6,369 nucleotides of DNA from an uncultured Porphyromonadaceae bacterium (GTDB lineage: Bacteria > Bacteroidota > Bacteroidia > Bacteroidales > CAMTPD01). Below are positions 1-5,434 of the stretch, in pieces. A model generated the notes under the pieces. That model had not been told where the DNA came from. It worked only from the letters and a program-made list of their open reading frames with translations, and did no database searches. The stretch covers positions 1 through 6,369 of the forward strand of contig CAMTPD010000094.1 of the NCBI GenBank assembly GCA_947074265.1. The letters are read 5' to 3'. Both the position numbers and the translations under genes were made by a program. Each line of letters begins with the position of its first letter. Position 1 is the first letter of the stretch.

Positions 1-19
1 GATTAATAAAAATCAACTA

Positions 20-864
20 GTCTTAATCCTTATTATCGTGGAATATGCTCACCGAGTTGGCATCTGTGAAATAACAGTGTCATTACAGGGGTCTTAATCC
101 TTATTATCGTGGAATATGCTCACCGAGTCAATAATGATACACTAACTGATGCGTTAAATACAGTGTCTTAATCCTTATTATCGTGGAATATGCTCACCGA
201 GCCCCGATCACAACTCATTTAAATCAAATCATTATGGCAAAGTCTTAATCCTTATTATCGTGGAATATGCTCACCGAGGTTTCACGAACTTCAAAACGAA
301 TATGACGAAAAAGTCTTAATCCTTATTATCGTGGAATATGCTCACCGAGAGTTCTGACATGATTAATATAATGATTTTTCAAGGGTCTTAATCCTTATTA
401 TCGTGGAATATGCTCACCGAGGAAGTAATAAATTCTCTAATGGGTCTACCAGAGTTGGTGTCTTAATCCTTATTATCGTGGAATATGCTCACCGAGATCC
501 TCAATAAGGTGCAGCAGGTAAATCCTAAGCTATGTCTTAATCCTTATTATCGTGGAATATGCTCACCGAGGTTTACAGAGCGTCATCAAGGCGCTCAACT
601 TACATGTCTTAATCCTTATTATCGTGGAATATGCTCACCGAGAATTATTTTACTATTTACATTTACATTTTAAAGTTATGTCTTAATCCTTATTATCGTG
701 GAATATGCTCACCGAGGTTGAAAACGGCATCTACAACACCGTAGATACTTTTGTCTTAATCCTTATTATCGTGGAATATGCTCACCGAGGATTTCACATT
801 TAGTTATATTTATTCATCTAAGCCCGTGTCTTAATCCTTATTATCGTGGAATATGCTCACCGAG
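20..864 (-). CRISPR. CRISPR array, 12 identical repeats, 11 spacers, transcribed leftward
   Basis: Twelve perfect copies of a 37-bp repeat start at 20, 91, 165, 242, 313, 385, 460, 534, 606, 680, 753 and 828. They enclose 11 unique spacers of 34 to 40 nt. On the minus strand the repeat begins CTCGGTGAGC and ends GGATTAAGAC; its last eight bases, ATTAAGAC, resemble the 5' handle (ATTGAAAC-like) of type I-B and type III crRNAs. A strong promoter to the right (964-994) reads leftward into the array, so the leader is on the right and the spacer at 790-827 is the newest. Bases 1-19 are probably part of a further spacer, so the array continues beyond the window; no degenerate terminal repeat is seen. 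No cas gene is present, so the subtype (type III or I-B favoured from the repeat) is inference. Identical repeats suggest an active or recently active array. Confidence 0.98.
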
Positions 865-960
865 AGGTGAAAACATTAGACATTCATTTTCAAGACATTA
901 GACCAACAACTTAACATCTATACGCCTGTTTGTTTACAATATTTAACCCCTTCATTTCGG
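865..960 (-). promoter_or_regulatory. CRISPR leader, transcribed part
   Basis: This AT-rich stretch lies between the predicted transcription start (about 957) and the first repeat (ends 864), giving roughly 95 nt of leader RNA. It has no convincing reading frame. The 9-mer ACATTAGAC occurs twice, at 873-881 and 895-903, exactly 22 bp apart and starting 8 bp from the first repeat. That position and helical phasing fit a site read by the spacer-acquisition machinery or a bending protein, but this is inference from position. Confidence 0.7.
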
Positions 961-963
961 TTA

Positions 964-994
964 CAAAAGTATGATTCTTGTACAGCATTTCAAA
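964..994 (-). promoter_or_regulatory. Bacteroidetes-type promoter driving the CRISPR array
   Basis: Read on the minus strand, TTTG (994-991) is followed after 19 bp by TACTTTTG (971-964). This is an exact match to the Bacteroidetes primary sigma factor consensus, TTTG at -33 and TAnnTTTG at -7. Transcription would start near 957 and run left into the first repeat about 95 nt away. It lies just downstream of the terminator at 1033-1066, so the array has an insulated transcription unit of its own. Confidence 0.85.
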
Positions 995-1032
995 TAGCAC
1001 CATGCAATATTAATTTTTATTTTGATCTTTAC

Positions 1033-1066
1033 AAAAAAAATGAGCATTACTTCACAGCAATGCTCA
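1033..1066 (-). terminator. Intrinsic terminator of the HU-HIG/GH73/small-protein operon
   Basis: On the minus strand a 10-bp stem (1066-1057 with 1050-1041, one G-U pair) closes a 6-nt loop and is followed at once by eight T residues (1040-1033). The plus strand has no T tract after the stem, so it acts leftward. It lies about 170 bp beyond the 37-codon gene and just before the CRISPR promoter. One arm and its flank share 11 bases, ATGCTCACCGA (1060-1070), with the CRISPR repeat. Confidence 0.88.
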
Positions 1067-1237
1067 CCGAATAACCTTATATGTAATGTTTATTGTGGAG
1101 ATCTATCGAATTTAAATATCATAACAATAAGAGATATTTCTAGTAACATCGAGTGGTACTACACGAATCATCGTTATCGTTATCTCTTTACACAATATTT
1201 ATTGCGATTACTTGATATTTTTACGACAGATGTGACT

Positions 1238-1351
1238 TCACTCCGGATTGCGTCGGATGGGGCATTTGTCGGGTGGGTCTTTGGGGCAGTGGCCGATGAG
1301 GAGTCCGAAGAGGGCCCAGAGGATTTCGAGGATGCTTTTGATCTTCTTCAT
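1238..1351 (-). CDS. 37-residue single-helix membrane protein, smalltalk-like
   Basis: A short reading frame starting ATG AAG AAG and ending TGA. The product opens with a basic stretch (MKKIKS), then a hydrophobic segment of about 14 residues (ILEILWALFGLLIG, residues 7-20), then a polar Cys/Pro-rich tail (HCPKDPPDKC...) ending RRNPE. This predicts a tiny one-pass inner-membrane protein. It lies about 100 bp beyond the glucosaminidase stop on the same strand and before the operon terminator, and its GC is well above the surrounding AT-rich DNA, as expected for a real gene. Small proteins of this sort, some annotated 'smalltalk protein', follow HU-HIG/amidase pairs in Bacteroidales; membership is from size, position and composition, not from alignment. 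Function is unknown; a holin-like or hydrolase-regulating role is possible. Confidence 0.65.
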   Translation of the reverse strand: MKKIKSILEILWALFGLLIGHCPKDPPDKCPIRRNPE

Positions 1352-1393
1352 GGTAATGGATTTTTTAATGGTAAGCAAATCTTTAATAGTTAT

Positions 1394-1468
1394 ATTGATC
1401 TATTGATCTAATGATCTACCAGTCATGGAGATCTACCAATCGTGGTGATCTACCAATCGTGGTGATCC
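1394..1468. repeat. Short tandem repeats around GATC, overlapping the end of the GH73 gene
   Basis: Plus-strand GATC occurs at 1397, 1405, 1413, 1430, 1447 and 1464. The first three sit in 8-bp units (ATTGATCT, ATTGATCT, AATGATCT, 1394-1417). The next three units are 17 bp: 1413-1429 is a variant and 1430-1446 and 1447-1463 are identical (GATCTACCAATCGTGGT). The repeat encodes the last residues (HHDW) and TAG stop of the GH73 gene, then continues into its 3' untranslated region. A related array follows the DUF3987 gene at 5341-5434. Confidence 0.9.
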
Positions 1469-1935
1469 ATGATGTCGCGAATGTCTTGCTCGATGGCTAT
1501 AAGCATCTTGCAGTAGTGCTCGCGGTTGTCGCCGTTGCCCTCGCAGATGTAGGCCGAGTAGGAGATTTCCCGGGCAAAGCTTTCGGGATGGAAGCTCAGA
1601 GTGGCTGCTTTGGGATATTGCGCCCGGAGCAGTCGGCCGTAGTCCATGAAACTCTGTTCGGCAGAGGCATACCCTCTGAAGCAGAGTCCACGCGCATTGA
1701 TGCGGCTCTTGCACCCTTTCCAGTAGTCGTTGGGTTTGCCGCAAGCAATCACCCCGAAGTAGTTGTGGTGATTTACGGCATAAGAGCTGGTACCCCATCC
1801 CGTTTCGATAGCCGATTGTGCCAGCATCATCGACGGGTTTAGTCCGAAGGCTTTCGAAGCCTCGCGAGCAGCCGCTGAGAGCTGCTTCACGAATTGCACC
1901 TTTTTAGGCGCAAAGGTTGTTCCTTGCTTCGTCAT
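1450..1935 (-). CDS. GH73-family glucosaminidase (peptidoglycan hydrolase)
   Basis: A 161-residue protein that fits a single glucosaminidase domain (family GH73), which cuts the GlcNAc-MurNAc bond of peptidoglycan. Residues 37-62 hold the family signature: MLAQSAIETGWGTS with catalytic Glu44, then NHHNYFGV. The C-terminal half carries the usual YxS and F-x-Y-s elements (FRGYASAEQSFMDYGRLL). There is no signal peptide or lipobox; the N-terminus is MTKQGTTFAPKK. The enzyme would therefore stay in the cytoplasm unless carried out by a holin-like partner, a secretion device or lysis. Its ATG lies 2 bp after the stop of the HU-HIG gene (TAAGCATG), so translation is probably coupled. The end of the gene is made of a 17-bp tandem repeat. 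In related clusters this slot is often filled by an N-acetylmuramoyl-L-alanine amidase instead, so a wall-cutting role seems to be what is conserved. Confidence 0.92.
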   Translation of the reverse strand: MTKQGTTFAPKKVQFVKQLSAAAREASKAFGLNPSMMLAQSAIETGWGTSSYAVNHHNYFGVIACGKPNDYWKGCKSRINARGLCFRGYASAEQSFMDYGRLLRAQYPKAATLSFHPESFAREISYSAYICEGNGDNREHYCKMLIAIEQDIRDIMDHHDW

Positions 1936-1937
1936 GC

Positions 1938-2372
1938 TTAATCGATCGAGTGAGGTTTGTCACACTCTACCACCTTTGCAGCTACTTGCATTGCTTCGTA
2001 GCGCACTTGACCCCTAACTTCGAGCAAGGAAGTGCTGGGACGGAAGATCACCTTCGGCTTCTTCATCAGATGCGTTTTAAACTCCTCTTCCGAGGCTACC
2101 CCCTGACTTCCCGATTGCAAGCGCAGGTTTCCGAATCCGTTGATCACGACGGTTTCGCCACGAAGCAATGCTTTCTTGGCCATGGTAACCATCGCGCTTA
2201 CCACCATCATCACGTCGCTGGCCGTAGCCGAGCAGTTGTCCGTGATATCCTTACACAGTTGGTCAAACGAGTACTGAGCCGTAACCACTGTAGCCCCGTA
2301 GAGCAATTTTGCGCCTTCTTGCGCATCCTTTCGCATGTCTTTCTTCCAGACAGTTTTGTAACGTAGTGCCAT
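1938..2372 (-). CDS. HU-HIG type DNA-binding protein
   Basis: A 144-residue protein of the HU/IHF fold in the extended form common in Bacteroidetes. It begins MALRYKTVWKKD; the middle (about residues 35-80) forms the helical dimerisation part (YSFDQLCKDITDNC...MVVSAMVTMAKKALLRG), followed by the beta-arm region (ETVVINGFGNLRL...KVIFRPS) that binds and bends DNA. ATG at 2372 was chosen because the family starts MA(L/V)xYK; an upstream in-frame ATG at 2429 would add 19 residues encoded by AT-rich repeat DNA. It is the first gene of an operon with the GH73 hydrolase, 2 bp apart. Upstream, a 12-bp sequence is repeated (2407-2442) and might be an operator. It could be an architectural factor for a mobile or DNA-processing module rather than the general nucleoid HU; that is inferred from the neighbours. 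Confidence 0.93.
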   Translation of the reverse strand: MALRYKTVWKKDMRKDAQEGAKLLYGATVVTAQYSFDQLCKDITDNCSATASDVMMVVSAMVTMAKKALLRGETVVINGFGNLRLQSGSQGVASEEEFKTHLMKKPKVIFRPSTSLLEVRGQVRYEAMQVAAKVVECDKPHSID

Positions 2373-2406
2373 ACAAAATGAATGAGTTAATGATTGAATT
2401 AATAAA

Positions 2407-2442
2407 TAAGTAATTAAACAACACAGCAATTAAGTAATTAAA
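2407..2442. repeat. Two copies of TAAGTAATTAAA upstream of the HU-HIG gene
   Basis: The 12-mer TAAGTAATTAAA lies at 2407-2418 and again at 2431-2442, 24 bp apart, in the 5' untranslated region of the HU-HIG gene. The surrounding 2385-2460 stretch is extremely AT-rich. It may be an autoregulatory binding site or a translation-enhancing AT-rich leader; no exact TAnnTTTG promoter was found, only a weak TATATTCG (minus strand, 2489-2482). Confidence 0.6.
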
Positions 2443-2571
2443 TAAGTGTGTATTAATTGAGTAACCCTCTTGATTACACTACGAATATACGGCAGCACAA
2501 AAACACGATTCGAAGCTATCGGAATCTTCCTGTTTGTTTGAAAAACTAAAGACAACTACACCTGCAATAAC

Positions 2572-2613
2572 AAAAAAAGTCAGCCTCGGCTTACGTATAA
2601 ACCAAGGCTGACT
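2572..2613 (-). terminator. Intrinsic terminator of hcp
   Basis: On the minus strand a 12-bp GC-rich stem (2613-2602 with 2589-2578, one wobble pair) closes a 12-nt loop and is followed by a run of T (2578-2572). It begins 22 bp after the hcp stop codon, so hcp is a separate unit from the HU-HIG operon downstream. Confidence 0.92.
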
Positions 2614-2634
2614 ATATGTGATAAAAGAATGATT

Positions 2635-4254
2635 CTACGACATGAGCTTCGCTAAGTCTTCATCGACGGTTGCTATTCCGGCAATGCCAAACTTCTCTAC
2701 AAGTACGTTGACTACGTTGGGCGACAGAAATGCCGGAAGCGTAGGTCCGAGGTGGATCTTTTTCACACCAAGCGACAGCAAGGCAAGCAATACGATCACC
2801 GCCTTTTGTTCGTACCAGGCAATGTTGTACACGATAGGCAAATCGTTGATATCCTCCAGTTGGAACACCTCTTTGAGTTTGAGGGCTATCATGGCCAACG
2901 AATAACTGTCGTTGCATTGTCCGGCATCGAGCACACGCGGAATGCCCTCGATATCGCCCAGCGGCAATTTATTGTAACGATACTTGGCACATCCGGCAGT
3001 AAGGATCACCGTGTCGTGAGGCAGAGCCTTTGCAAATTCGGTATAGTATTCGCGGCTCTTCATGCGACCGTCGCAACCGCCCATCACAACAAACTTGCGT
3101 ATGGCGCCCGACTTCACCGCACTCACCACCTTATCGGCAAGTGCCACCACTTGTGCGTGCGCAAATCCGCCCACAATCTCACCATGCTCGATCTCTACCG
3201 GCGGAGCGCAACGTTTGGCATGCTCTATGATCACGCTAAAATCCTTAGCCTTGCCCTCTGCCCTGCCCGCAATGTGAGGAAATCCGGGATAGCCCGACGA
3301 ACCCGTAGTATATACCCTGTCGGTATAGGTTGCTTTCGACAACGGAGGCACAATACAGTTGGTCGTAAAGAGAATAGGCCCATTGAACGACTCAAACTCC
3401 TCGCGCTGACGCCACCACGAACCGCCGTAGTTGCCCACAAAATGGCTGTACTTCTTAAAGGCCGGATAGTAGTGTGCCGGAAGCATCTCGCTGTGCGTAT
3501 ACACATCCACCCCCGTACCCTCGGTTTGCTCGAGCAAGTCTTGGATGTCGCGCAAGTCGTGTCCCGATATCAAAATAGCCGGATTGTTGCGTACCCCGAT
3601 GTTCACCTTCGTAATTTCAGGATTGCCGTAAGCCGTAGTATTTGCCTTGTCGAGCAATGCCATCGCCTTCACACCCAATTCGCCCACTCCGAGCACCAGA
3701 TTTACCAGTTCGGCAGCTTCGATGTCGTGCCGCGTTACCTCGGCCAAGGTATGCTCTATGCGTTCGTAAAGAGATTCGTCTTCAAACCCCAGATTCAATG
3801 CATGATCGGTATATGCCGCAGCCCCTTTCACACCATAAACGGCCAGTTGCTTGAGCGAACGCAAATCTTCATTTTTCTCAGCCAACACCCCTACTTCCCG
3901 ATTCTCGTGTCCGTCTTTCATATCGATTTGGGGCAGGATGATCTCGCGTTTCTTAGCCTCTCCGATCAGCAAGTTTCTGATTTCAACACCCTTTTTGATA
4001 CGAGCCTCGATGGCCGAATCGTCAAAATTGGCATTGGTGATGGTGCAAAACAGTGCGTCGAGAATAAACCGACTAGCCTCTTTGTTGGCAATTTCCTTTT
4101 TTCGCAATTCGCGGTTTGCAATGGCGATACCTCCTACAATGTGCATCAACGAATCCATCAACGACGAGGTGTGATCTTCTTTTCCACACACACCCTTCAC
4201 GGTGCAACCCTTACCTCCGGCTGCCTCCTGACATTGAAAACAAAACATGCTCAT
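2635..4254 (-). CDS. hcp: Hybrid-cluster protein (hydroxylamine reductase / NO reductase)
   Basis: A complete 539-residue Hcp, a cytoplasmic Fe-S-O enzyme. It reduces hydroxylamine to ammonia in vitro and acts as a nitric oxide reductase or protein nitrosylase in nitrosative stress. The N-terminal motif C5-x2-C8-x8-C17-x5-C23 is the class I form, which binds a [4Fe-4S] cluster, as in strict anaerobes. All eight hybrid-cluster ligands can be placed: His232 (GHDL), Glu256 ([11 protein letters not shown]), Cys300 (TTNCIVPP), Cys394 (GGCDGR), Cys422 (TAGC), Cys447 (GQCND), Glu482 and Lys484 (WYEQK). Each sits exactly 12 residues before its Desulfovibrio counterpart as I recall that numbering, so the fold is full-length with no deletion of the helical bundle. 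ATG at 4254 gives [11 protein letters not shown] at 4248 (MFCFQC) is equally possible. It has its own terminator and no partner hcr reductase in the window. It separates two parts of a Bacteroidales cluster with which it has no obvious link. Confidence 0.97.
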   Translation of the reverse strand: MSMFCFQCQEAAGGKGCTVKGVCGKEDHTSSLMDSLMHIVGGIAIANRELRKKEIANKEASRFILDALFCTITNANFDDSAIEARIKKGVEIRNLLIGEAKKREIILPQIDMKDGHENREVGVLAEKNEDLRSLKQLAVYGVKGAAAYTDHALNLGFEDESLYERIEHTLAEVTRHDIEAAELVNLVLGVGELGVKAMALLDKANTTAYGNPEITKVNIGVRNNPAILISGHDLRDIQDLLEQTEGTGVDVYTHSEMLPAHYYPAFKKYSHFVGNYGGSWWRQREEFESFNGPILFTTNCIVPPLSKATYTDRVYTTGSSGYPGFPHIAGRAEGKAKDFSVIIEHAKRCAPPVEIEHGEIVGGFAHAQVVALADKVVSAVKSGAIRKFVVMGGCDGRMKSREYYTEFAKALPHDTVILTAGCAKYRYNKLPLGDIEGIPRVLDAGQCNDSYSLAMIALKLKEVFQLEDINDLPIVYNIAWYEQKAVIVLLALLSLGVKKIHLGPTLPAFLSPNVVNVLVEKFGIAGIATVDEDLAKLMS

Positions 4255-4350
4255 GCTTTTTGATTTTAAATTTTTATTCCCAAAATGCAATACAGATACC
4301 TCGATGATGTATCCTGTTATAAAACAACCGCTTAATGGCATTGTTGGATT

Positions 4351-4465
4351 AAAACCTCATAAAAAGCATGCAAGGTTCTTGCAAAAAGCTCATTTGCTTT
4401 CGACGAAAACCTCATTAGGTTTTGTAAAAAACCATGCAACCTTTTTGAGCGTAAAACCCTATAAA
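4351..4465. promoter_or_regulatory. Run of short, partly mutually exclusive hairpins upstream of hcp
   Basis: This stretch between hcp and the DUF4248 gene is built from small inverted repeats: TGCAAG-GTT-CTTGCA (4369-4383), AAAGC-TCATTT-GCTTT (4385-4400), AAAACCT-CATT-AGGTTTT (4406-4423) and GGTTTT-GTAA-AAAACC (4418-4433). The last two share the arm 4418-4423, so only one can form at a time. Two longer blocks, 4351-4375 and 4406-4441, also share AAAACCTCAT ... ATGCAA. It could be a structured 5' leader of hcp, a regulatory RNA, or a dispersed repeat element. No exact promoter and no HcpR/FNR-like palindrome was recognised between here and the hcp start. Confidence 0.6.
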
Positions 4466-4501
4466 ACACATCAATAGCCAGACAAAAACACCTGTATAAT
4501 A

Positions 4502-4532
4502 TTGGTTATTAACGGTTTATTTCGTATATTGA
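4502..4532 (+). promoter_or_regulatory. Candidate promoter of the DUF4248 gene
   Basis: TTG (4502-4504) followed after 20 bp by TATATTGA (4525-4532) is one base off the Bacteroidetes TAnnTTTG -7 box with suitable spacing. Transcription would start around 4538, giving a leader of under 20 nt before the ATG at 4556. Confidence 0.45.
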
Positions 4533-4555
4533 AGCACATAAAACCAATTACTATC

Positions 4556-4786
4556 ATGAAAAACGACGATCAGTTTTTTCGCATCAGAGCGTATGCATTT
4601 ACCGAGTTGGCTCAATTGTATTTTATCGGTAGCACGCCGCTGATGGCTACCAAAGCGCTGGGTCGCTGGATACACAGTACGCCCGGACTTCGAGATGAGC
4701 TCTTGGCAGCAGGATGGCGGCCGTATATGAAGATACTTCCTCCCAAAGTGGTTGCCTGCTTTGTAGATTGTCTCGGTGCTCCGTAA
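4556..4786 (+). CDS. DUF4248 domain protein
   Basis: A 76-residue protein covering the whole of DUF4248, a small family found almost only in Bacteroidetes. Recognisable parts are FRIRAYAFTELAQLYF near the N-terminus, a middle helix with ATKALGRWI, and the closing PPKVVACFVDCLGAP, matching the family pattern of a TPxxVxxIxxxLGxP ending. The shape is like a compact helix-turn-helix, so DNA binding is plausible, but no function is established. ATG at 4556 was preferred to the in-frame TTG at 4502, because family homology starts just after it and 4502 falls in the candidate promoter. The gene is usually found beside a DUF3987/VirE gene, which here lies 650 bp away in convergent orientation. Confidence 0.88.
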   Translation: MKNDDQFFRIRAYAFTELAQLYFIGSTPLMATKALGRWIHSTPGLRDELLAAGWRPYMKILPPKVVACFVDCLGAP

Positions 4787-4902
4787 AGGCATCTTCAATC
4801 TGACTGTAGTGTGTGATATATTAACTCTTTTAAATTACACCTGGGAGCAGAAATAATCCGACTCTAAAAAATGAAAATTAGACTTCAAAAAGGGGCGAAT
4901 CG

Positions 4903-5101
4903 GTGAGTATGGGTCAAAAAAACGGACTACGGATCAAATACGGGTCATTTTCCAAGGTGCGAAAAAAAATGCACACATCAACTAAGCCCTACTTAAGAAA
5001 ATGGATAATATAATATAAGTGAGTTCTAAATTGCATTTAGTGATTTTTTTCTCACCCCGGCAAAGGTGACCCGTTGTACCCTATCGTGACCCGTACTCGC
5101 C
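4903..5101. repeat. Two facing clusters of TACGGGTCA-like motifs
   Basis: On the plus strand TATGGGTCA (4908-4916), TACGGATCA (4928-4936) and TACGGGTCA (4939-4947) occur within 40 bp. On the minus strand ACGGGTCA occurs at 5074-5067 and TACGGGTCA at 5095-5087. The outermost pair extends to a 12-base inverted repeat with one mismatch, GAGTAYGGGTCA (4905-4916 and complement of 5087-5098). The 120 bp between the clusters is AT-rich with no gene. The layout suggests binding sites for a protein of the surrounding cluster, or an origin- or recombination-like site. Confidence 0.65.
5026..5050 (+). terminator. Weak terminator-like hairpin
   Basis: CTAAAT-TGC-ATTTAG (5026-5040) is followed by TGA and seven T (5044-5050). 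The stem is only 6 bp and AT-rich, so termination of the DUF4248 transcript here is possible but uncertain. It sits between the two GGGTCA clusters. Confidence 0.3.
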
Positions 5102-5264
5102 TTCCAAAAGTTATGCGCGCTCCTCAAAACGAACATAACAGCAGATATATCAATACGTTACACCACAAGAGTAGTTTTTCTTATCACAAAACGGACAACT
5201 CAAGGATATTAACCGAAACAACAATGTGTAAAAACAGAAACTCAAACAGGCTAATATACTTGAA

Positions 5265-5290
5265 TGCACATATAAAGTGCACATATAAAA
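5265..5290. repeat. 13-bp tandem duplication TGCACATATAAAR
   Basis: TGCACATATAAAG (5265-5277) is followed directly by TGCACATATAAAA (5278-5290). The second copy provides the T-rich tail of the minus-strand terminator at 5287-5326. Probably a slippage duplication; no function is apparent. Confidence 0.75.
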
Positions 5291-5326
5291 AGCCGGACAA
5301 TCAACTACGAGGTGATTGCCCGGCTT
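5287..5326 (-). terminator. Intrinsic terminator of the DUF3987 gene
   Basis: On the minus strand a 14-bp stem (5326-5313 with 5303-5290, one G-U pair) with a GC-rich base and a 9-nt loop is followed by T residues (5291-5287). It lies about 110 bp beyond the DUF3987 stop codon, after the 15-bp repeats. Confidence 0.88.
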
Positions 5327-5340
5327 CCATCCATATCTAC

Positions 5341-5434
5341 GCTATTTAGATAGATGCTATTAGATAGACATTGTTTAGATCAATACTATTTTGATCGATA
5401 CTGTTTAGATCGGTATTATTTAGATCGGTATGAT
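5341..5434. repeat. Six 15-bp TAGATC tandem repeats directly after the DUF3987 stop
   Basis: Units start at 5341, 5356 (14 bp), 5370, 5385, 5400 and 5415, with a partial seventh running into the stop codon. The unit is close to ATTATTTAGATCGGT on the plus strand. The copies nearest the gene are most alike; the far ones have drifted (TAGATAGA). GATC falls at 5378, 5393, 5408, 5423 and 5432. Because 15 is divisible by three, most copies carry a TAA stop in the frame of the gene. A GATC-centred array of similar kind ends the GH73 gene. Confidence 0.88.

Noticed and set aside
485..673. 62-codon plus-strand reading frame with a repeated CLNPYYRGICSPR peptide
   Set aside because: It is a translation of CRISPR repeats and spacers; the peptide repeat simply reflects the DNA repeat.
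1041..1100. Possible tracrRNA anti-repeat for a type II system
   Set aside because: Only 11 bases match the repeat, far less than a usual anti-repeat; the repeat end looks type III or I-B and no cas9 is seen.
1022..1411. 129-codon plus-strand reading frame from a TTG
   Set aside because: It starts inside the terminator T tract, has no coding-like composition, and overlaps the better minus-strand 37-codon gene.
2373..2429. Longer start for the HU-HIG protein at 2429
   Set aside because: The extra 19 residues are encoded by AT-rich repeat DNA and do not resemble the family N-terminus, which starts at MALRYK.
2752..4263. 503-codon plus-strand frame opposite hcp
   Set aside because: It is the antisense shadow of hcp, whose complete set of metal ligands shows which strand is coding.
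4373..4555. HcpR or FNR-type operator for hcp
   Set aside because: No convincing palindrome of the known kinds was found in the upstream region.
5074..5349. 91-codon plus-strand reading frame from a TTG
   Set aside because: It runs through the GGGTCA motif, a tandem repeat and a terminator hairpin; composition is that of AT-rich noncoding DNA and no family is recognised.
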